In this document: positions 45,456 through 53,649 of the stretch, piece by piece
Layout of the letters: the number at the start of each line of letters is the position of its first letter
How positions within the stretch are numbered: position 1 is the first letter of the stretch
From: Reticulitermes speratus
Lineage: Eukaryota > Arthropoda > Insecta > Blattodea > Rhinotermitidae
Direction: 5' to 3'
Length of the DNA stretch: 64,000 bases
NCBI GenBank assembly: GCA_021186555.1
Contig: JAJKFL010000002.1
Coordinates: 28,808,001 to 28,872,000, forward strand
Notes under the pieces: generated by a model
What the model was told of the DNA's origin: nothing
The model's input: only the letters and a program-made list of their open reading frames with translations
The model's database searches: none
Translations under genes and position numbers: made by a program

Positions 45456-46420
45456 TTACCCTGGACTCTATTTAACTTATGAGTATCTCTACCGACACTC
45501 CCATACAAATTATGAGTATCTCTACCGACACTCCCATACAAATTATCAGTGTCTCTACCGACACTCCCATACAAATTATCAGTATCTCTACCGACACTGC
45601 CTTTATACGTCGGTCTCCGCCGACAATCCTTTGCGACGTGTCCCTCACGACCGCAATTAAAACAACTCAAAACTGCCTTTACATTGGCAACGGGGAATCT
45701 ATCTGAGCTCGAGCATTTATTGGCCGTATGACCCAACTTATTACACTTATTACACCTTAAGGGGGGCCCATTGGCTGCAGAGGGTGATCTTTCCTTCGCT
45801 GAAAGAATAGCGCTTTCTTCTTCCAGTGAAATTTCTATTGCCTGAGACAGGAGGATGGATTCTCCTCTACTCCGAACTATAGTTTGAATACGTTCGTTAT
45901 ACAGTCCCTGTATAAAGCAAGCCTTTCCTAGGTGGTTAATCAGGCCTATCGCTCCTAATATTTCTTCAGGTTTACAAACCCGCCTTGCAGCTTCCCTTAG
46001 GTCTGTTTGTAGTTCATCTATCTTATTTCCCCACGAAGCTATATTCTCATTCTTGGCCTGTCTGGCACTGAACATCTTACAAGCATAATAATCTAACGTA
46101 CGCCTTGTTGCGTAGTTTTCTTCCAATATAGCTTTCACTAGACCCCAACTGTGCGTTAGGTCTCTCACCATTAATTTAGATCGGGCATCTCCTGTTATCT
46201 TAGCTTTCACGAACTTTAAAAGAACGTCATGTTTGCTAGGGTCCACTAGTTCAAATACTACATCCACATTTTCAATAAATTCTCTTAACCTTCTCTTATC
46301 ACCGTCAAAGGGGTGCGTAATTAATTTCATGGCCTCAGCTATGCTACAGTACTGCGTACTATCCTCAGAAATATCGCTACTATTGTCTGCCTCCATGTTG
46401 CTTTTACACTTGTCAACCAC
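45383..46420 (-). CDS. gag: Gag polyprotein, 345 aa
   Basis: Structural precursor that binds and packages the RNA. The N-terminal 200 residues are a Gypsy-type gag/capsid region (HPFDGDKRRLREFIENVD near 36-53, 'YYACKMFSARQAKNENIASW' near 111-130). Two CX2CX4HX4C zinc knuckles follow at 223-236 and 253-266. Residues 273-316 are four tandem copies of YGSVGRDT(D/H)(N/K)L, an unusual addition between the nucleocapsid and the frameshift site. The end is basic, and the stop follows codon 345 (ARRNK). The start is the first ATG after the leader stem-loops. The frame is intact. Confidence 0.93.
   Translation of the reverse strand: MVDKCKSNMEADNSSDISEDSTQYCSIAEAMKLITHPFDGDKRRLREFIENVDVVFELVDPSKHDVLLKFVKAKITGDARSKLMVRDLTHSWGLVKAILEENYATRRTLDYYACKMFSARQAKNENIASWGNKIDELQTDLREAARRVCKPEEILGAIGLINHLGKACFIQGLYNERIQTIVRSRGESILLSQAIEISLEEESAILSAKERSPSAANGPPLRCNKCNKLGHTANKCSSSDRFPVANVKAVLSCFNCGREGHVAKDCRRRPTYKGSVGRDTDNLYGSVGRDTDNLYGSVGRDTHNLYGSVGRDTHKLNRVQGKGWIRSGNDGRELSSNPTTARRNK
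45397..45440 (-). promoter_or_regulatory. Programmed -1 frameshift site: GGGAAAC plus stem-loop
   Basis: The heptamer G GGA AAC (45440-45434) is in phase with gag codons 328-329 (Gly-Asn), the X XXY YYZ layout required for -1 slippage, and the pol frame is open from here. Seven bases later GGG (45426-45424) can pair with CCC (45399-45397), and GTTGTCG (45422-45416) pairs perfectly with CGACAAC (45408-45402) around the loop AGCAACC. GGGAAAC is a known retroviral slippery heptamer (for example Mason-Pfizer monkey virus gag-pro). Use in this element is inferred from layout. Confidence 0.85.
45473..45604 (-). repeat. 33-bp coding minisatellite in gag, four copies
   Basis: Four direct 33-bp units encode residues 273-316 of Gag. 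Units 1-2 read DTD and units 3-4 read DTH. The period is a multiple of 3, so copy number can change without breaking gag. Confidence 0.95.
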
Positions 46421-46474
46421 AACTACTGTTATACACTTATTTGTTTAAATGTAACCACAGTTCAGTGCACTTGG

Positions 46475-46980
46475 TTTGGTTGTATCTGAACTCAGCCCTT
46501 GTCCTACAGTATTATCGCAGGCGTTTGAGCGATGTTGTCGTCCCAGGGGAAAACCTTTCAGATATCAAACCAAATCCGGTTGTGAACCAGAATTCACTGA
46601 TACGCAACCTTGAGTGTACTGTATATTAAAGCGAAAATCACTTGAGCAGGTTGAAATCAGAACTCAGCCCTTGTCCTACAGTATTATCGTAGGCGTTGGA
46701 GCGATGTCGTCTTCACAAGGAAAACCTTTCTGATTTGCAACCCAAGCCCGGTTATGTATCAAGACTCAGCCCACAGTCCTCAGTATTATCGAGGCATTCA
46801 GGCGATGTCGTCGTCCGAAAGGAAAACCTTCCTGATACGTAACCTCAACTTTAAAACTAACGTTTAAAACCTTAGACGGAATCAGGGCTCGTCCTTATCC
46901 CACAGTTAACTCGTGATATTTTGAACGATGTCGTCGTCCCGGAGGAAAACCTCCCTGATTCTCCAAGCTAAGTTTTAAAC
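46475..46980 (-). ncRNA. Leader array of four related stem-loop units
   Basis: Units A 46475-46574, B 46649-46742, C 46750-46844 and D 46862-46980 (about 94-119 nt) share an inner core: plus-strand 'ctcagccc', 'cctacagtattatcg', 'gcgatgtcgtcgtcc' and 'ggaaaacc'. Each is closed by its own inverted repeat: A 'tttggttgtatctgaa' with 'ttcagatatcaaaccaaa', B 'ggttgaaatcagaa' with 'ttctgatttgcaacc', C 'ggttatgtatca' with 'tgatacgtaacc', D 'gtttaaaac...cttag...aatcaggg' with 'ccctgatt...ctaag...ttttaaac'. The closing stems differ in sequence but keep pairing. An inner hairpin (AAGG/CCTT or GGAGG/CCTCC around AAAA on the plus strand, UUUU in the RNA) is also kept in B-D. It lies between the putative splice donor and gag. 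Packaging, export or translation roles are possible, none shown. Confidence 0.75.
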
Positions 46981-47045
46981 AACACTAATTTAACATTACT
47001 ATTATTTAATTGGCTGACTTTCCAAGGTACTAAAATCTTGAGTGC

Positions 47046-47056
47046 AACTTACCCAG
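47046..47056 (-). promoter_or_regulatory. Probable major splice donor
   Basis: The sense strand reads CTGG|GTAAGTT, with the intron starting at 47052. It is a near-consensus donor in the leader, about 490 bases downstream of the primer site. Joined to the acceptor at 42108 it would give an env RNA lacking the stem-loop array, gag and pol. Confidence 0.55.
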
Positions 47057-47541
47057 TGATGTCTTCGGGGCTGTGGTAGAACACAGGGGACGTCCCACGA
47101 AGTTCCTGCGAGGTGTGGAGAAGCGGTGACGGAAAGTTGCAGTTCGGAAGTGTGATTTCGGGATGCAGGATCCAGTTGCGGCTTCGCTGCTCGGGTATCG
47201 GTCTCGAAGTCTGATACTTGGAACGGGCCAGCAGAGTCTTCTTCTCAGTAAGGCTCTTCGGTGGCCTCTAAAATATTCTGGTCTCGATGACTGGGTGAAC
47301 GTGGATGATGTTGCCTTGTAGTCAATCAATCTCCGGACAGGGCTCGAGTATCCGAAGCAGAGTATCTTACAGTGGACAACGTAGAAATGATACAAGTGCA
47401 GGGCAGTCCCTTCACACTGCAGCAGTCACTAGGCAACCTCTAGTTGTGCCGGGGATGAATGAATCGTCGAGATGTAGAATATGCTGATTCCAACTTCTTC
47501 GTTAAGATGTGTCCAAACCTCTTCAGTAGGCTGTGTCCAAA

Positions 47542-47558
47542 CCCCACATCTGACACCA
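47542..47558 (-). promoter_or_regulatory. Primer binding site, tRNA-Leu type
   Basis: The sense strand reads TGGTGTCAGATGTGGGG, 14 nt after the 5' LTR. It is complementary to the CCA end of an animal tRNA-Leu whose acceptor ends CTGACA-CCA, with one or two mismatches beyond the first nine bases, and similarity continues for several more bases. It would prime minus-strand DNA synthesis. Confidence 0.75.
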
Positions 47559-47572
47559 GAAATGGTACGGCG

Positions 47573-48187
47573 TGTTGTATCCCGGGAGCTGATAGTTGGA
47601 TCTTGTTGTTGACCGAGCGGAGTCTAATGATGGATCCGTTAGGATACTTAAGGAATGACTTCCAAGTCCACTTAGAAGATGGTTTGACACAAAGATATAT
47701 ATATATTTGAAAATATTATAAGTACAGATTAGATGACTGAAATGTAATACAGGTGAAAGTACCGGAGTGTCCCCCAGTGCTATACATACATCAGTTTATA
47801 TACGTAATTAGGGAGGTGTCATGTGACAATCATACGTCATAGCAGAGGGGTCTTGGGTGTGGTCGTGTGAAGCTATTGGTCAAGACTTACATTGTTATCC
47901 TATACGGTCCTGCCTTCGGATCCTTACGTCATAATAACATCATAGCTTCACACGAGTCTTTCACCCCTTGTGACATTGACAGGGTATCAAAAACACTTGT
48001 GCTGAGATGGGGCTAATCTCCCTGTAGGTTGGGGAGGACAGCCAGCTCATGTAATCCCCTTCTTCCTGCTTAACGCAAGACCCTTGCAAGGTGTGGTTGG
48101 TACAATTATAACAGAAATTGTGAGTGTACATACAATTTCAATACATAAAGTGAATAACATTTACGTACACCGTCGTCATATATGACA
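47573..48187 (-). repeat. 5' LTR (615 bp), promoter-bearing
   Basis: No difference from the 3' LTR found by reading both line by line. It starts (sense) with the small palindrome TGTCATATATGACG. A TATA box TATATAAA stands at 47802-47795, which would place the RNA start near 47770. I did not find a standard AATAAA. Confidence 0.95.
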
Positions 48188-48191
48188 CCAC

Positions 48192-48392
48192 GACCAGAAA
48201 AATTCCAAAATACTTTGTAATTTACAACTTACAGATTTTGTAATCTTAGGTATTTTAACACATGTTCTTCATTTCCTGTTCTGATAAAGAGCGATCTTGT
48301 ACACGTCTCCTTTCAGTCACATAAACATCGCCCAACAGCAACACCACCCGCTTCTCTCCCACGCCCACATACGTAATTAAGGTAAATCTGAA
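48192..48392. other. Right flank of the LTR element
   Basis: Unique-looking sequence between the target duplication and a family-1 SINE. No gene. Confidence 0.45.
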
Positions 48393-48687
48393 GTTCCTTC
48401 CCTCTTTTTTTTTTCTTTTCTATGGCTCGACAGCCCTATATGGGCCTGGGCCTTCTCGTTTCGTCGAGGTTTCATGATCATACACATTAGACACACCACA
48501 GTCGGTAGGACTCCACTGGACGAGGGACCAGCTCGTCGCAGAGACCTCTACCTTACAACACACAACACTCACAACAGACAGACATCCATGCCCCCGGTGG
48601 AATTCGAACCCACGATCCTAGTAAGCGAGCGGCCGAAGACCCACGCCTTAGACCGCACGGCCACTGGGATCGGCGTTCCTTCCCTCT
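48393..48687 (-). mobile_element. SINE family 1 with perfect 13-bp target duplication
   Basis: GTTCCTTCCCTCT occurs at 48393-48405 and 48675-48687. The minus-strand body runs from head 'ccgatcccagtggccgtgcg' through B box 'gtgggttcgaattccaccgg' to 'catatagggctgtcgagcca' and a poly-A (plus-strand T run 48405-48420). The 74-codon open frame 48474-48698 is incidental. Confidence 0.92.
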
Positions 48688-49220
48688 ACCCGAAATAAGT
48701 ACATGACAACAGGCCAATAATCAAAACGCGGACGTAAAAACAACATAACAAAACACTCAATAAATTACAAACTAACCACAGTCGATGTTAACTACTGCAT
48801 AGCTTCCTACGAAATTACCAAATAAAATTCATTGCTGGAGCTGTTGACATCCGTTAGTTGCACCAACTGCCTATCTGCAATCCCTGTGTCCAATTATAGC
48901 GCTACATAAGGGCTTTGGGCGCTCAAATACGAATGCAATTACCCCCCCCCCCCCCATACACACCTTGTTTCGCAAGATTGTTTTATACTTCCGGTACATA
49001 TTGAGAAATGTTGCCACTATTTTCGGAAGGGCATATTATTAGTGGCATATCTTCTTAAAACAAGAAAGTAGAAAGTACACACCGTATTTGTTCCTTTTTG
49101 ACGCGTTATAATGGAATTTCTAACCAAAGAGTCCTGTGTGGGCATTGTGTTTTGTGAAGTAACTCATTGAAATTCCAGGCGCTTCAAATTAATGTGGAAC
49201 ATAGTACTCACAATATTCCA
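48688..49220. other. Anonymous DNA with a poly-C run
   Basis: C homopolymer at about 48942-48955. No gene recognised. Confidence 0.45.
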
Positions 49221-49322
49221 TCAGACAGAAAACCATCCTCCTTCATTTCTAGCGGGATTGGAACCCGCAATCTTAGCAAGCGATCGGCCGCAGAACCACG
49301 CCTTAGACCGCGCGGCCACCAA
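49221..49322 (-). mobile_element. SINE family 1, head fragment
   Basis: The minus strand reads 'ggtggccgcgcggtctaagg', 'cgtggttctgcggccgatcg' and B box 'gcgggttccaatcccgct'. The body stops after about 100 bp. Confidence 0.7.
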
Positions 49323-49331
49323 GAGCTTATA

Positions 49332-49880
49332 CCCTACATACAGTGGTATTCGAACTGGGGTACGAGTACCCCCGGGGGTACGCGAAGACATCTTAGGGGG
49401 TACGTAGAATTAAAAAAAATATATATTATTTCATGATAAACACTGAATAATCAGGGCGAGATTTAGGGTTTGCCACAAGAGACCCTGACGTAAGGACATG
49501 CGATTTTGGAGCGCAATTTTCTCTCTCTCTCTCCTCTCCTTTATGCGATTCTTATCTGGGCGGCTAGTTTCATTTTATTCCACATAGTGCATATAATTTT
49601 GCTTTCCTAAAATACCTTTGTTCCTTTATTAATTTTTATATGATAGGCAATAATATATTTGTTATTTAATAGCTTGATTCTCCTTTTTTCATTTAAAACT
49701 TATTATTTGATACATTATTTTGGACGTAATTTATTTAACTTATTTTAGATGTAGGTTATAGACTATGCACGAGTATATATTGAATTATGCACCAACAACT
49801 TTGGCGGTACAAAGTTGAAGAGAAATTATATGTGAGGATACGCGAACAAAAATCTTGAATACCACTACTCTACAACTACT
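49332..49880. mobile_element. hAT-like non-autonomous element, about 540 bp
   Basis: The left end 'cagtggtattcgaactgggg' (from about 49341) and right end (minus strand) 'tagtggtattcaagattttt' form inverted termini AGTGGTATTC. Flanking octamers CCCTACAT and CTCTACAA agree at 6 of 8, consistent with an old 8-bp hAT duplication. The inside is AT-rich without a transposase frame. Confidence 0.5.
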
Positions 49881-50204
49881 GAGGTGACAATACATTAGTG
49901 ACATATGACAATTGCCACATTATTATGTTAAAAGTTAAAAGCAGGGTGTAATCCTGAAATGCACCAAACATGTAGAAGAACATATCCATTAAAAATTGTC
50001 GTGTACTACTGATATGCCATTACCTAAACAGTTTTATGATATTAAGCCCTCGACACTGAACCATATGAGCGAAAAAGTATAGCATAATGCAAAGCAAATT
50101 AAAAAAGACTCTGTTATATCTTCTGCTTTGTTTTGGATGCGCAGACCAGGAGCATCGCAACTTTTCTTTTGGCAAAGGACCACAACCATTATTTGGGTTG
50201 GTCA
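49881..50204. other. Anonymous DNA
   Basis: Nothing recognised. Confidence 0.4.
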
Positions 50205-50350
50205 CTGAGCCACAAGTGTAAAAGTCACAATATGTGGTACACCTAACGGACTAAATTATTGTGTAATTTTTTGTAGTAGAGCACTAAACATAATTTGCAG
50301 ATATGGCCGCGGGTCGCGTAACACAACCTGCGGGCCACGGGTTGAACACA
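50205..50350. mobile_element. hAT-like MITE (copy 2, inverted)
   Basis: Its reverse complement 'gttcaacccgtggcccgcag', 'cgcgacccgcggccatatct', 'gcaaattatgttt' and 'gtgtaccacatattgtgac' follows the order of 9793-9900. It is diverged and one end is missing. Confidence 0.5.
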
Positions 50351-50689
50351 GAAAGAGCTGTAAGTCCTGGGATGTAACAGTGCGGAACATAAGGGTTGTT
50401 TAAACTACACGGCATCCTACACAGATGGTAATGATTTTTATTGCTTAATTTCAGTGTCAGAATAATCTACACAAAGCCACTCACTCTCCATAATGGACAA
50501 CCAATTCAACTGACAGTGCAATGTATGGACAGGAATATATTCACATTCAAACATCACATGTCAAACCTGTGTTCCGTGTTTCTACAAACGTGAGGTCAAA
50601 ATCATCAAACGAGGTCTGAGATATTCACTGCGATGATTACGACGATGTGACCTCGTGCATTCTGCATTACCTGCAGATGCTTTAGGGAC
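50351..50689. other. Anonymous DNA
   Basis: Nothing recognised. Confidence 0.4.
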
Positions 50690-50729
50690 TTTCCCTTGTA
50701 AGCCGAGTATTTTTAGGAAGAGGGTTAGG

Positions 50730-50925
50730 AAAGTGATAAGTGAAGTGAAGTGAAGGGTATAGAGGGTGGGGAAAAATATCTAATAATACAGTGAAGTGAA
50801 GTGAAGGGTATAGAGGGTGGGGAAAAATATCTAATAATACAGTGAAGTGAAGTGAAGGGTATAGAGGGTGGGGAAAAATATCTAATAATACAATGAAGTG
50901 AAGTGAAGTGAAGTAAAGGGAGGCA
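50730..50925. repeat. 51-bp tandem repeat (three copies) with GTGAA pentamers
   Basis: The unit is 'gtgaagtgaagtgaagggta', 'tagagggtggggaaaaatat' and 'ctaataataca', period 51. It ends in an extended (GTGAA)n run. Since 51 is a multiple of 3 it creates 94- and 119-codon repeated frames on the minus strand, which I do not regard as genes. Confidence 0.93.
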
Positions 50926-51039
50926 AAACGGGGAAAGCCGTGATGTGTATATAAGCGTAGTGAAGTGATGGTGCAGTTGAAATGTGTGTGTATCATGTTT
51001 TGAAAACATGGAATTTTATTTTTGTATCGTGTTTGACTC

Positions 51040-51470
51040 ATTGCTTGGTATACGAAATTACTTTTAACTCTGATTCATCTACGTTAGGTTTTAGGTTAGG
51101 CTTAACAACTCTTTCTTTTTGCAGTATGTGTGTTTTGATGTTTTTGTATTATTTAATTTGTGGGTTTTTTTTTGTAATGTGCGTGTGTTTTGTTTGTATT
51201 GTGTGTGGGTGTTTTTGTAAGGTGTGGATGTTTTTGTTAAGGAGTGGATGTTTTTGTTAAGGTGTGCATTTTTTTGTAATGTTTGAATGGTGTTCTAATG
51301 TGTGTACTTGTATTTACTGTATGTATTGTTTTGTAATTGTGTATAGTTTGTATTGTATTGTTACTTTTATGTATATTTATATGTCCATTTGTATTGTGTG
51401 TACTAGTGTAAGGACTACTGCCACCGGGTGAAAACCCAATTGCAGTAAATATAATAATAATAAAAAAAAC
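51040..51470 (+). mobile_element. LINE 3'-UTR fragment with an ATA-type tail
   Basis: A G/T-rich 3'-UTR-like stretch ends 'gactactgccaccgggtgaa', 'aacccaattgcagtaaatat' and an (AATAAT)n/A tail. Jockey/R1-type insect LINEs have such ends. No coding part is present. Confidence 0.45.
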
Positions 51471-51759
51471 TAACAGACCTTCCGGAGGAACATGCAACCT
51501 TCATCTTCAAAACGTTTGTAAACTTCTTAAGTAGTTAAATGTCTCCACAACTCCAGACGCTTGGTTCAACACGGCCACCTCTGACAGCTGTTTTTTTCTC
51601 TAATTTACGAACATGTTTCTCTAGAAGAATAATAATTAATTAGGAGTATCTTTATGTCAATGATTTTACTTCAGCCTATTTAGATGTCCGTTTGGCTGAA
51701 CACTGCGTTTGAATTTATTTTTCTGTGCAGAAGCTACGGACGTACGTCGCCTAAAGACT

Positions 51760-51995
51760 TATTGTGCAACCCTTGTGATGAAGATGAAGAAAAAGTTGAT
51801 CAGTTTTTTCATTTTTCCAAGTAATGGAGCACCGGTGGAATGAAATTGACAGGGGAAAACCGAAGTACGCGGGGAAAAAACCTGTCCCAGTGTCACTTTG
51901 TCCACCACAAATTCCATATAGACTGACCCGGAATCGAACCCGGGCCTCCGCGGTGGGAGGCCGGCGTATAACCGCCTGAGTCATGGCACGGCCCT
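51760..51995 (-). mobile_element. SINE family 5 (tRNA-headed)
   Basis: The minus-strand head 'gggccgtgccatgactcagg', 'cggttatacgccggcctccc' and B box 'gggttcgattccgggtca' is followed by 'ctgggacaggttttttcccc', 'ccaccggtgctccatta' and a GAT/GAA-rich tail (plus 'gtgatgaagatgaagaa'). It matches 58880-59112. Confidence 0.8.
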
Positions 51996-51999
51996 TGAA

Positions 52000-52170
52000 T
52001 GGTTAGTATTTATAGTTAGCATTCGAGACGTCACGGGTTCAAACCTCGAACCGAACAGCGGTTAACCTGAAATTCATGACTGTCCCCTTTCTCTCCAGAC
52101 ATGTGCCCGAGATAATGTCGCAAATTAGGCCTCGATAGCCTCCTTCCAAACCATTTCCACTTCATTATTT
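52000..52170 (+). mobile_element. tRNA-headed SINE, unassigned
   Basis: 'tagttagcattcgagacgtc' with B box 'acgggttcaaacctcgaacc', then 'cctttctctccagacatgtg' and 'ataatgtcgcaaattaggcc'. Ends not determined. Confidence 0.45.
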
Positions 52171-52591
52171 ACTAACCACTATGAGCCACCGAAAACACTT
52201 TTCAATACCACATAAAAAGAAATGTATATTTATCTGATGCAACTGAATACGTACCTCACCAAAATAATTCAAGTTGACAGGAGGCAGTAAAACTGACATC
52301 AGAATGTGCAACAGTTTCGAACAGCAATGTCCACCACACGTGGTTAAAGCTTGCGGGTTTCGAGCAGTTAATAATATTCAGTGTCACAACCTGTGAGGGG
52401 TGGTAATTGAGCTATGTGTTATCTCTGTTCCAAAAATATCTATCACGTGCAGGCCCTCTGCAGCTCTACTTGAATAACGTGCTGGTTATCTGTAGATGTT
52501 TTCACCACACACACTTCGCGACGAACATAGCACGTGTGTGCAGACTGCGGTGCTGATGCTGCAGCGCAGTCAACTAAACATTCATGAATTC
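52171..52591. other. Anonymous DNA
   Basis: Nothing recognised. Confidence 0.4.
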
Positions 52592-52678
52592 CAAATTCCA
52601 CATTAACCACAATTTGCAGTATTTAGTCGTGCATCCTTATATGAGTAAATACTGCAAATTGTGGCTAACAGGGAATTT
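52592..52678. ncRNA. Pre-miRNA-like hairpin (candidate)
   Basis: 'ccacaatttgcagtattta' (52607-52625) pairs perfectly over 19 bases with 'taaatactgcaaattgtgg' (52646-52664) around a 20-nt loop. Weaker pairing outside ('aaattcc...ttaacc' with 'ggctaa...ggaattt') extends the stem to about 33 positions. Size and shape suit a microRNA precursor on either strand. A palindromic MITE is the main alternative. Confidence 0.4.
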
Positions 52679-52734
52679 AAACGTCATTAATATTTATATG
52701 ATTTTGTTGCAACTGGACGGACATCTTTATATGA

Positions 52735-52870
52735 TATTAGCTGATAGAGCGTAGTCGGCATTGTGAATGGGCTGCGGGGCGGACGAGCGAGGAAACAGGG
52801 TTCGATTCCCGCCAGGGACTACATATTACCATTTTCTCCCACAGTTTTCAGACCGACTCTGAGATAAATA
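52735..52870 (+). mobile_element. SINE family-4-like head fragment
   Basis: 'tgatagagcgtagtcggcat' and B box 'acagggttcgattcccgcca' precede 'cagttttcagaccgactctg', matching the start of family 4. It is truncated after about 130 bp. A G homopolymer follows at about 52936-52951. Confidence 0.5.
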
Positions 52871-53315
52871 TGATATGGTCGGTAAAAGAAATGTAGGAAC
52901 TGAGGACGTATACAAAATTCTGGTCGGAATGTCTGGGGGGGGGGGGGGGGGACCAACTGGAATATTCGGGTGAAAATGTCAAATACATGCAGTTAGCAAG
53001 TGCCCTATAGTGGGCCGACAGTTGAGAACCATTTTCAGGGAAGACACTGCGCCTTTAGAACTAGTCTGTTAGCTAGTTAGTATATTATTGCTCTGAAAAC
53101 ATTAGAAGATCAATAATTATTAAGAAGAAAACAATTTTGACAAAGGTAGTTCCTACATATAAATGTACGGTTTAATATAATGCAGGTTGTTATTGTCTTT
53201 CCACTGTCAGAATAAAATCCTGGAAGCATTACTGCAGGAACCGTAATCAGTAAGTTTGTTTGTCTCTGTTTCCGCGAAACCCCGTGACAGCAGAAACACG
53301 GTAGTTGTGCACAAC
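52871..53315. other. Anonymous DNA with a poly-G run
   Basis: Only the G run at about 52936-52951 stands out. Confidence 0.4.
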
Positions 53316-53649
53316 TAACTAACTAACTAACTCCATGGAGCAGAGTCCTTGAGAACCTAACAGGTCGTCAGCTAATCAAGAAATTCTCCGCGTTTTATGG
53401 AACCCGAAGGTTCATTACCGCATTCACAAGAACCCGCCACCTGTCCCTGTCCTGAGTCATATCGATCCAGTCCACGCCCTTCCATCCCACTTCTTGAAGA
53501 TCCATTTTAATATTATCCTCCCATCTACGCCAGCGTCTTCCAAGTGGTCTCCTTCCCTCATGTCTCCCCACCAAAAACATGTATGCACCTCTCACCTTCC
53601 TCATACGTGGTACATGCCCCGCCCACCTCATTCTTCTTGATTTTATCAC
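53316..53649 (-). pseudogene. LINE 3' end: RT C-terminal fragment, best-kept copy
   Basis: An open frame of 84 codons (53649-53395) reads [16 protein letters not shown], then [16 protein letters not shown], then [18 protein letters not shown] (parts shown). This is the C-terminal segment that follows the RT domain in many arthropod LINEs ('RRLRWAGHVARM...GKRPRGRP...RW.D.I'). The 3' UTR ends in (AACT)n on the plus strand (about 53313-53332), the tandem tail of the element. The domain itself is missing (5' truncation). Exact clade not determined. Confidence 0.75.

Larger units (their letters stand above)
39182..48187 (-). mobile_element. Complete env-bearing Gypsy/errantivirus-like LTR retrotransposon, 9006 bp
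   Basis: The element lies on the minus strand between CCAC (39178-39181) and CCAC (48188-48191), a 4-bp target duplication. Its 615-bp LTRs start TGTCATATATGACG and end CAACA (sense), and I find no difference between them. The internal order is primer binding site, leader with stem-loop array, gag, protease, RT, RNase H, integrase, env, polypurine tract. RT before integrase plus a baculovirus-F-like env places it in Metaviridae close to the insect errantiviruses. gag and env are uninterrupted, while pol carries two single-base frame changes. Identical LTRs mean the insertion is very young. The copy could still provide or receive proteins in trans, but as assembled it cannot make an uninterrupted Gag-Pol. 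Confidence 0.97.

Noticed and set aside
47030-47395. 121-codon minus frame in the leader
   Set aside because: It ends near the splice donor, has no family resemblance and overlaps the untranslated leader. An upstream ORF role cannot be excluded but is unsupported.
50682-51041. 119-codon minus frame with a 17-residue repeat
   Set aside because: It mirrors the 51-bp tandem repeat. An overlapping frame shows the same periodicity, so there is no preferred coding frame.
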